A stretch of 60,796 nucleotides of DNA. Origin: a virus. The notes under the pieces were generated by a model that saw nothing but the letters and a program-made list of their open reading frames with translations, was not told where the DNA came from and did no database searches. Location: the IMG/VR virus record IMGVR_UViG_3300033143_007105, positions 1 through 60,796 of that record. The stretch is one strand, 5' to 3'. The translations under genes and the position numbers were made by a program. Below are positions 8,005-14,275 of the stretch, piece by piece. Numbering within the stretch: the first letter of the stretch is position 1; every line of letters starts with the position of its first letter.

Positions 8005-8551
8005 AGAAATCATTTTTAATAATCTTATGAAATATGTAGTAGAGGATTATGGACAAGAAAATGTGGATAAGTTTGTTAATTGGATAAAGACTGATACATA
8101 TTATCTAACAGCTCCAGCTTCAACAAGATATCATAATAATTTTGAAGGTGGTTTATTAAAACATTGTATAAATGTTACTAATCTTCTTATTAAACATAAT
8201 GCAATCCTTGGAAAACCTTTTAAGATGTCTGATGTTGTAATTGCAGGATTATTTCATGATCTTGGTAAAGGACATAAAGAATATTATATTAAAACTAAAA
8301 CTGGAAAATATAAATATGGTCCTATTGTCAAAGAAGTTCAACATGCTGTTTTATCAAAAGAAGCATTGGAGAATCATTTTCCAGTGAAACTTAGTGATGA
8401 ATTATTAGAAGCTGTCTTAATTCATAATGGGATGTATACAAACGATGGTTATATGATATTTAAGAATCATAAACATTCCTTATTGGCTTGGGTATTACAT
8501 AGTTGTGATATGATTTCTTTAAAAATAGAGAAGGTGGAAAAGGATGGTTAA
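7997..8551 (+). CDS. HD-domain phosphohydrolase
   Basis: 184 residues with HD-superfamily metal ligands: His in the early GGLLKHC segment (H56), the central HDLGKGH (H87/D88), His in HAVLSKE, and a later Asp in HSCDM. Such enzymes hydrolyse phosphoester or phosphoanhydride bonds of nucleotides or nucleic acids. It overlaps the SLOG-like gene upstream by 8 bases and the macro-domain gene downstream by 8 bases, so all three are probably co-translated. The substrate is unknown. Confidence 0.85.
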   Translation: MSKEIIFNNLMKYVVEDYGQENVDKFVNWIKTDTYYLTAPASTRYHNNFEGGLLKHCINVTNLLIKHNAILGKPFKMSDVVIAGLFHDLGKGHKEYYIKTKTGKYKYGPIVKEVQHAVLSKEALENHFPVKLSDELLEAVLIHNGMYTNDGYMIFKNHKHSLLAWVLHSCDMISLKIEKVEKDG

Positions 8552-8846
8552 ATTTATTTTTAAAAAAGGTGATATGTTAGACCCAAATAATATAAATCAT
8601 CTGGATATTTTTCTTCATGTTTGTAATGCACAAGGTAAATGGGGTGCAGGTATAGCAAAACAATTTAAAAAAATATTCCCTCAAGCTTTTCTATATTACA
8701 TGTCATATCAGAATAAACATGGACAAAAGGTGCTATCAAAAAAGCATGTTATGAAGTTAATGAAAAGCATGTTACTTGGTATGTCTGGAGTTTATGAAAA
8801 TGTTATTATTATATTATACAGATTACAGGGAAAGGGAAAAGCATGA
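8544..8846 (+). CDS. Macro-domain protein, C-terminus short
   Basis: The N-terminal half has a clear macro-domain signature (HVCNAQGKWGAGIAKQFKK then FPQAF...Y), the ADP-ribose-binding loops of phosphatase or hydrolase-type macro proteins. Usual length is about 140-160 residues; this has 100, and the segment after residue 60 does not resemble the family. Another frame across 8740-8810 reads GAIKKACYEVNEKHVTWYVW before its own stop, so the gene may be frameshifted. Activity on ADP-ribose is inferred from the family. Confidence 0.65.
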   Translation: MVKFIFKKGDMLDPNNINHLDIFLHVCNAQGKWGAGIAKQFKKIFPQAFLYYMSYQNKHGQKVLSKKHVMKLMKSMLLGMSGVYENVIIILYRLQGKGKA

Positions 8847-8863
8847 AAAGGAGTTAATGAGAT

Positions 8864-9175
8864 ATGATAACTAAGAAAGAATTTAAACATAAGATTAAAG
8901 AGAGGATTAAGGATTTCTTCAAAGTATCAGATCTTCCTTATATTTTAAGAGGTAGGATAACTGCATTTGAGGATGTTTTAAGATGGTTGGAAGATTTGGA
9001 GTGGACAGGTAGTGAATTGAAGGAATATGCAAGTAAATTTGAGAGATGCAAAGGTTGTGATTTACCAACTATTCAAGGTAGTGATGATTGTTTTAAGGAT
9101 GATTGCCCTAGACATTGGGATATAGAAAAGATTGATAAAATAATTAAAGGTGGATTAAATAAAAAAATTAACTAA
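8864..9175 (+). CDS. Hypothetical Cys-containing protein; likely frame break at its end
   Basis: 103 residues with a probable zinc site (CKGCDL...CFKDDCP). AAAAGGAG precedes the ATG. The stop comes right after an A7 run (9161-9167). In the +1 frame the sequence continues without a start codon for about 37 codons to 9278 (LTNEQLTELVDYEDH onward), which reads like real protein. A one-base homopolymer change would join the two. No family is recognised. Confidence 0.55.
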   Translation: MITKKEFKHKIKERIKDFFKVSDLPYILRGRITAFEDVLRWLEDLEWTGSELKEYASKFERCKGCDLPTIQGSDDCFKDDCPRHWDIEKIDKIIKGGLNKKIN

Positions 9176-9314
9176 TGAGCAATTAACTGAATTAGTTGAC
9201 TATGAGGATCATGTTATTGTAGTTACTCCTGAAAGAGTGTTTAAAGTTGAAGATTTAACAGATCATAAGGGAATTTAACAATTTCAAAATTATGAAAATT
9301 AGGGGTTTGTAGTT

Positions 9315-9566
9315 ATGGAACATAAAGAATTGTTTGATAAATTTATAAAAGAAAATGAAATTAACGTGGAGTTGTCTGACTATGAATTGATAGTTATGGT
9401 ATGGGAGAGGGTGGAATATATATATGAAAAAAGAACTTGTGAGAATTGTAAATATTCATTGGATTTTTGTACTGAGAATTTGGAATGTAAAAAAGGTGTT
9501 GATGAACTTAAATTTTCGGAAAGAGGTATAGTGTCAAGAGGGTTTTGTTGTAATAAGTGGGGATAG
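9315..9566 (+). CDS. Small cysteine-rich protein (83 aa)
   Basis: Six or more cysteines in the second half (CENCKYS, FC, LEC, FCCNKWG), typical of small phage zinc-binding proteins of unknown role. The N-terminal half is acidic and helical. Confidence 0.6.
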   Translation: MEHKELFDKFIKENEINVELSDYELIVMVWERVEYIYEKRTCENCKYSLDFCTENLECKKGVDELKFSERGIVSRGFCCNKWG

Positions 9567-9603
9567 TGAAAGTTTAAAAATATAAATTAATTAGGAATGT
9601 ATT

Positions 9604-10065
9604 ATGAACGAATGGAAAAAATTATATGAAATTGAGAACTGGGAAAAGAAACAAATAGAAACAACAGCCAATCAAAAAAACAGAAGGGAGACAATAGATT
9701 TTAGCAAAGGCGTAATTCACAATCAAGATGTAAGAGATAAAATAGCTCATTATTTTGACAAACCTGTTTGGCGTGAAATAGAAACAGAATTACCAAGTTT
9801 TGTGGAATATGATAAAAAACATTATGCTGCCCCTACTCGAAAAGATTTACTACACCGCTATATTGAGCATCTTGCAGGAATTGTTGGAAAAGGGGTTTTT
9901 GTTATACTATATGATACAGATAAAAAAGAATTTGTGCCTGTATACTCAAGCACAATGCTTTCAAGCGAATCACGGTTTATATCTGGAAAAGCTGCACAGC
10001 GTGTAATAAACCATGCGAATAAAGAACTCAAAGAACTTTATGGAGTTAAAAAAAATGATAATTGA
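9604..10065 (+). CDS. Hypothetical protein with atypical codon use
   Basis: 153 residues, no recognised domain; mixed alpha/beta with a central VFVILYDTDKKEF strand-turn. Five of its arginines use CGN codons, while neighbouring genes use AGA or AGG almost exclusively, which hints at recent acquisition. It overlaps the next ORF's start by 11 bases. Confidence 0.6.
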   Translation: MNEWKKLYEIENWEKKQIETTANQKNRRETIDFSKGVIHNQDVRDKIAHYFDKPVWREIETELPSFVEYDKKHYAAPTRKDLLHRYIEHLAGIVGKGVFVILYDTDKKEFVPVYSSTMLSSESRFISGKAAQRVINHANKELKELYGVKKNDN

Positions 10066-10228
10066 AAATGAAGAAGAATACAAAAATCTTATATACGTTA
10101 GGGATAATTGTGAAAATAAAAAAACTGATGCGTGTGATGATTGTCATTTCAGGCACTATTTAGTGTCTTGCATGAAGGAGAATACTGAAAATGAATATTA
10201 CTCTTTATACTCCGGATATTGGTATTAA
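10055..10228 (+). CDS. Small Cys-containing protein (57 aa)
   Basis: The start at 10055 follows GGAG and overlaps the upstream stop; an earlier in-frame ATG at 10013 lies deep in the upstream gene. It contains CENKKTDACDDCHF, a likely metal site. Its last 38 bases overlap the radical SAM gene. Confidence 0.5.
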   Translation: MIIENEEEYKNLIYVRDNCENKKTDACDDCHFRHYLVSCMKENTENEYYSLYSGYWY

Positions 10229-11096
10229 GACAAAATTACCAATGTTTCAGAATTTGGCATTAATGAAGATATCTGCTTTTTATAAGCAAAGAGGTTGTAG
10301 TGTTGAGTGGTATAATACAGATAAAAAATATGATAAAGTTTATACTTCATCAGTTTTTACATTTTCTAATAAATCAAAAGTTCCAGAAAATTCTATTTGT
10401 GGAGGATCAGCATTTGATTTTAAGTTAAAATTACCTTTAATAATTGATAATACTAAACCAGATTATACACTTTATCCAAACATTAAGACAGATTTGGGAT
10501 ATCTCACAAGGGGTTGTATAAGAAAATGTTCAACTTGTATTGTTCCTCAAATAGAAGGTGATATTTATCCATATAGAGATATTGAACAAGTCATAAAAAG
10601 AAAAGATGGTGTTGTTCTTTTAGATAATAATATATTAGCTTCAGAATATGGAATACATCAAATTGAAAAAATTGTTAAATTGAAAATTAGAGTTGATTTT
10701 AACCAGGGATTAGATGCAAGATTAATTGATGATTCTATTGCAAAATTACTATCAAAAGTTAAATGGTTATCTCCCTTAAGAATGGCCTGTGATTCTTTAA
10801 AGATGATTGAACCAATAAGAAAAGCTACTGAATTATTAAGGTGGTATAATACTGTCCCAAGTCAATTTTTCGTATATGTACTTTTAAAGGATAGTTTGGA
10901 TGATGTTATTGAGATAGTAAGATTTTTAAAAGGGATGAGACTTGACCCTTTTGTTCAACCTTATAGGGATAGAAATAACACCAAACCCCCTAAATTACAT
11001 AAAAGATTTGCAAGGTGGGTGAATTGGAAACCAGAATTTAGAAAACAAACTTGGGAAGAATATTATAAAAGAATGTGTGAACATTTAGAGGAGTAA
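10191..11096 (+). CDS. Radical SAM superfamily protein
   Basis: 301 residues. The sequence GCIRKCSTC gives the CxxxCxxC cluster (C109, C113, C116) that holds the 4Fe-4S cluster used to cleave S-adenosylmethionine. The LTRGC context resembles the B12-binding-like/MiaB-type branch. An N-terminal segment of about 100 residues precedes it and may be a degenerate cobalamin-like or substrate domain. AAGGAG precedes the ATG. The neighbours are small cysteine proteins, which give no substrate clue. Confidence 0.8.
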   Translation: MNITLYTPDIGIKTKLPMFQNLALMKISAFYKQRGCSVEWYNTDKKYDKVYTSSVFTFSNKSKVPENSICGGSAFDFKLKLPLIIDNTKPDYTLYPNIKTDLGYLTRGCIRKCSTCIVPQIEGDIYPYRDIEQVIKRKDGVVLLDNNILASEYGIHQIEKIVKLKIRVDFNQGLDARLIDDSIAKLLSKVKWLSPLRMACDSLKMIEPIRKATELLRWYNTVPSQFFVYVLLKDSLDDVIEIVRFLKGMRLDPFVQPYRDRNNTKPPKLHKRFARWVNWKPEFRKQTWEEYYKRMCEHLEE

Positions 11097-11100
11097 AATT

Positions 11101-11382
11101 ATGAGTTGGGGAGAAAGAAGTTGTAAAAATAAACCTTGTCCAATACCTGATAAATGTACTTATGAAACTTGTGATGTAGATTGTCCTAGATATCAATGGG
11201 ATGGGAAAACGAAACCTGATTCTGTATCAAAAAACAGATTGAATAATACTTGTAATGAAAACGCAAATGCTAATTTGGAGGATTTTATAAGACAACAGCG
11301 AATGGAGGAAAACAAGAAGAAGTCTATTCCTAAAAATTGGAGAAAGATAGTAAAAAAAGGTACATTGAAGAGGAAAAAATGA
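11101..11382 (+). CDS. Hypothetical protein with N-terminal cysteines
   Basis: 93 residues. Cysteines at CKNKPCP, KCTYETC and DCPRY suggest a small metal-bound N-terminal domain, followed by a polar linker and a very basic tail. It directly follows the radical SAM gene and overlaps the next ORF. Confidence 0.5.
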   Translation: MSWGERSCKNKPCPIPDKCTYETCDVDCPRYQWDGKTKPDSVSKNRLNNTCNENANANLEDFIRQQRMEENKKKSIPKNWRKIVKKGTLKRKK

Positions 11383-11507
11383 TATCTAATATTATGGAAA
11401 AATTAGAAAAAGAAGTATTGGGATTTGAGAAAAAGTGTGGCGTGTTTATGATAAGTGATATAGAGATAAAGTTGTTTGGAAATATAAGAAAGTTAATAAT
11501 TAGATAA
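11379..11507 (+). CDS. Small ORF (42 aa)
   Basis: ATGA overlap with the upstream gene; short helical product with a charged N-terminal half. No recognised family. Confidence 0.4.
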   Translation: MISNIMEKLEKEVLGFEKKCGVFMISDIEIKLFGNIRKLIIR

Positions 11508-11522
11508 AATGAGGGGTGTGTT

Positions 11523-12338
11523 ATGAAGAAAAAGAAAACAATAAAGAAAAAGAAAACAATAAAGAAAGTTAATAAGAACTTAACAGAAGCTCTAAATTTC
11601 TTTGAGAAAAAGAAAACTGTTAAGAAGAAGAAAATTGTAAGAAAACATACTAAGAAGATATTGAAAAAGAATAAAGTAGTATCTAATGAAATAGTTAATA
11701 ATAACAAAGAAATAACTAAAGAAAATAATAAGATATTAAAGCCTTTAGTGCCACAACAACAATCATTTTGTAATCATTTTGTAGAGAATTTCAATGCAAC
11801 AAAGTCAGCAAAATTAGCAGGTTACAGTGAGAAGAGTGCAGGAGTGCAGGGTTGTTCTTTACTTAAGATACCTAAGGTTAAAGAGGAAATCAAACGTCTG
11901 AAGAAAATTAAATTAGATGAATTGGGTGTTACTAAGGAATCAGTATTAAAAAGACTTTATGATATTGGTTTTGGTAATATAGGAGATTATGTTGATTGGG
12001 AAAATGATCCTAAGTTAGAAAAAGAACATGGTGTCAAAAAAGGTGTTGTTTCATTGAAACCGGGTGATTCTTTATCTGATCATCAAAAATCTTTGGTAAA
12101 TGAGATATCCCAAACAAAGGAAGGATGGAAACTAAAATTAAAGGATTCATTAAAAGCATTGGAAATGTTAGGTAGACACTTTGGTATGTTTATTGAAAAA
12201 CATGAAGTTTCTGGAAGAGATGGAGAACCTATTCAACATTCAACACAAATTGATCTTGATAAACTGAATATAGATCAACTAAGGTTGTTAAAATCAGTAT
12301 TTAATGTTGGTAAGATAAAGGATAATAAAAAAGATTAA
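11523..12338 (+). CDS. terS: Terminase small subunit
   Basis: DNA-recognition subunit of the packaging motor. Residues about 80-120 show the Terminase_2-type pattern: a Q..F...F..N.T.SA..AGYS.KSA helix-turn-helix followed by a LLK.PKV.EEI.RL helix. The extreme N-terminus is a lysine-rich low-complexity tail containing a tandem KKKKTI repeat, which could contact DNA nonspecifically. Length (271) is within the family range. Four to five small ORFs and 2 kb separate it from the large subunit, instead of the usual adjacency. Confidence 0.85.
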   Translation: MKKKKTIKKKKTIKKVNKNLTEALNFFEKKKTVKKKKIVRKHTKKILKKNKVVSNEIVNNNKEITKENNKILKPLVPQQQSFCNHFVENFNATKSAKLAGYSEKSAGVQGCSLLKIPKVKEEIKRLKKIKLDELGVTKESVLKRLYDIGFGNIGDYVDWENDPKLEKEHGVKKGVVSLKPGDSLSDHQKSLVNEISQTKEGWKLKLKDSLKALEMLGRHFGMFIEKHEVSGRDGEPIQHSTQIDLDKLNIDQLRLLKSVFNVGKIKDNKKD

Positions 12339-12353
12339 AGATGGTATTTGAAA

Positions 12354-12524
12354 ATGAATAAAAAAACTTGTCATACTTGTAAACATAAAAGAAATAAGTA
12401 TATTAGAAAAGGTAATTATGATATTTTTGCTAAATTTGGATGTTCTTTTTATGGTAGAAATAGATTTAGATCAATATCAAATTGTCCGTATTGGCAAGGG
12501 TTAAAGAATAAGGAGATTGGATGA
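12354..12524 (+). CDS. Small Cys protein (56 aa)
   Basis: CHTCKHK, then single cysteines at GCSFYG and NCPYW, resembling a small zinc-binding domain. It ends in an ATGA overlap with the next gene. Confidence 0.5.
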   Translation: MNKKTCHTCKHKRNKYIRKGNYDIFAKFGCSFYGRNRFRSISNCPYWQGLKNKEIG

Positions 12525-12817
12525 AAGTAAATTTACATGAAGTAATACATGAATTAGAAGAGTGTTTTAAAATCACAGATAATAATAGACATAAATATGA
12601 AGCAATGTATCAAAGATTAGGGAGTCTTTTCAGTGATGAGAAGACATTTGGTGATGGGGTGCTTTATTCTGTATGTAGAATTGTTGAGATAGCTAATGAA
12701 CCTGGACTAGCCGCAGAAATTCTTTCAACAGCAATGAATGTGGAAGATTTAAGTTTAAAATTAGTAGATATAAGTGACAGAAAATTTATGAAAAAAATAT
12801 TGAAGGAAATAAAATGA
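12521..12817 (+). CDS. Hypothetical protein (98 aa)
   Basis: Helical, acidic protein with GGAG upstream; overlaps both neighbours by four bases. No family recognised. Confidence 0.55.
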   Translation: MKVNLHEVIHELEECFKITDNNRHKYEAMYQRLGSLFSDEKTFGDGVLYSVCRIVEIANEPGLAAEILSTAMNVEDLSLKLVDISDRKFMKKILKEIK

Positions 12818-13485
12818 ATCCATACAGAGAATACACTGATAAACTAGGGTTTATTCATCTTTATAAGAACCCACAAGGACCAAGTGATAATGCTAGATTA
12901 TACACTGCACAAGCTTATATGTTGGATATATTGAATAAAGAGTTTTTATTCAATGATCAGGAAAGAATATTAAACTATGGAAGTGTTGATTTTGGATTGT
13001 TTGATAAATATCCCGGACTTAACAAGTTGAATTCACATGATAATCAAATAGGTTATCTCTCTACTGCAAAGATTTTAAGGAAAAAATCTATGATAAGGGG
13101 TGTTTATACTTATGGTGAAATGTTTGGGTATTGTTATAACAATTTAAAACCTGGAAAATTTGATATTAAAGCACAGAGACAGGGTAACTTTGTTGCATTT
13201 TGTAAGATGTGTTATCATAAAATACCTAACCTTTGGTTATTATTGTGGTTTTATGGTGCAATTACTGTTTCAATTTATAAGTGGAAAAAGAGGAAGGAAA
13301 CATCAACAGCTATTCTTTCAAAAATGATGTTGATAGTTTTAGATAAGTGGCATACAAAACTCTTTGAAAAATTATTTGATTGGTTGGTTGATTTTAAAAA
13401 GGTAGTAAACATATACTATCCCAAGAATCATCCATTAATTGCAGCTTGGGAAAAATATATAATGAGGAAAAATGATAACATTTAA
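12814..13485 (+). CDS. Hypothetical protein with hydrophobic segment
   Basis: 223 residues, rich in Tyr and Trp, with a possible membrane-spanning stretch near residue 140 (LWLLLWFYGAITVSIY) followed by a basic KWKKRK. The topology suggests an inner-membrane protein or a hydrophobic-core helix. It lies between the terminase genes, and that context gives no specific role. Confidence 0.5.
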   Translation: MNPYREYTDKLGFIHLYKNPQGPSDNARLYTAQAYMLDILNKEFLFNDQERILNYGSVDFGLFDKYPGLNKLNSHDNQIGYLSTAKILRKKSMIRGVYTYGEMFGYCYNNLKPGKFDIKAQRQGNFVAFCKMCYHKIPNLWLLLWFYGAITVSIYKWKKRKETSTAILSKMMLIVLDKWHTKLFEKLFDWLVDFKKVVNIYYPKNHPLIAAWEKYIMRKNDNI

Positions 13486-13654
13486 AGAGTTTCAAAAAGA
13501 AATTATGGTTGATGATTCTGGAGCATATATAACTCCAGATATTTTTGAAAATCTTACAAAGAGAGTATATGAACTTTATGTAGAAAAAGAAAAATTAGAT
13601 AAACAGATAGTTTCTTTGGAATATGATATTGAAACATTAAAAAGTATGACATAG
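13472..13654 (+). CDS. Small coiled-coil protein (60 aa)
   Basis: Overlaps the previous gene by 14 bases with GAGG upstream. The C-terminal 30 residues form a likely coiled coil. Function unknown. Confidence 0.45.
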   Translation: MITFKEFQKEIMVDDSGAYITPDIFENLTKRVYELYVEKEKLDKQIVSLEYDIETLKSMT

Positions 13655-13662
13655 GGGTGTAT

Positions 13663-13845
13663 ATGAATGAATTAAATAATTTTTTAGAAGAAATGGAAGA
13701 AGATAAAGAATTTGCTAAACAGGAAAGGCTTCAGGAGAGTCGTGCAAGTAATTATGAAGCCGGAGCTTATGAATTTGATTATGATGAAGAAGATGAGTGT
13801 GATGAAGATTATGATTATGATAGTGAATATGAAGAGGATGAATGA
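13663..13845 (+). CDS. Small, extremely acidic protein (60 aa)
   Basis: The ATG at 13663 follows AGGGG. The C-terminal half is almost entirely Asp, Glu and Tyr, giving a very low pI. Such proteins can mimic DNA or act as charge buffers, but nothing here proves either. Confidence 0.5.
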   Translation: MNELNNFLEEMEEDKEFAKQERLQESRASNYEAGAYEFDYDEEDECDEDYDYDSEYEEDE

Positions 13846-14042
13846 CTAAACAAAAGAGAATAAATAAGATAATAGACTTATCTTATAAATTACAAAGAGC
13901 TGAAGCTTATCTTAAATATTATAATAAAAGTAAGGCAATAGAGGATGTTATTAGAATTTCAAAGACAATAAAACAATTTAAAAAAACTATTGCACAACAT
14001 GAAAAAATTTATACAAGAGAATTTGGAGAAGTGGAATTATAA
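13842..14042 (+). CDS. Small basic helical protein (66 aa)
   Basis: Starts inside the acidic gene's stop (ATGA). Strongly basic and helical. Its pairing with the acidic ORF upstream may be functional, but this is speculative. Confidence 0.45.
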   Translation: MTKQKRINKIIDLSYKLQRAEAYLKYYNKSKAIEDVIRISKTIKQFKKTIAQHEKIYTREFGEVEL

Positions 14043-14043
14043 T

Positions 14044-14238
14044 ATGGAAGCTGAAAATTATAAAAGTAGGTCATTTTGTAGAAAAATTAATTGTCCTGCA
14101 CAAAAGGAAATTGATATTGCTGATACACCTTCATTAAAAGAAATAATTAAAAATAAGAGATGTGTTGATTGTATGGCACACAGATTTCATCAATTTTTAA
14201 AAGAAGAAGGTTATATGGTTATTAGAGAAGAGATATAG
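14044..14238 (+). CDS. Small Cys protein (64 aa)
   Basis: The start at 14044 is preferred over the in-frame ATG at 13990, which lies inside the upstream gene. Cysteines at FCRKINCP and RCVDC probably hold zinc. Function unknown. Confidence 0.5.
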   Translation: MEAENYKSRSFCRKINCPAQKEIDIADTPSLKEIIKNKRCVDCMAHRFHQFLKEEGYMVIREEI

Positions 14239-14248
14239 AGAGTAAATT

Positions 14249-14275
14249 ATGATTTATTGTGATTTAATAAAATAA
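14249..14275 (+). CDS. 8-codon leader ORF coupled to terminase
   Basis: MIYCDLIK with GAGAG upstream, ending in TAATG with the terminase start at 14275. The terminase ATG lacks its own clear ribosome binding site, so initiation may depend on ribosomes ending this leader. Confidence 0.35.
   Translation: MIYCDLIK

Noticed and set aside
11330-11707. Long minus-strand ORF opposite the small terminase
   Set aside because: Phe/Leu/Ile-rich translation is the mirror of a lysine-rich AT-rich gene, with no ribosome binding site; the + strand gene has a recognisable family.
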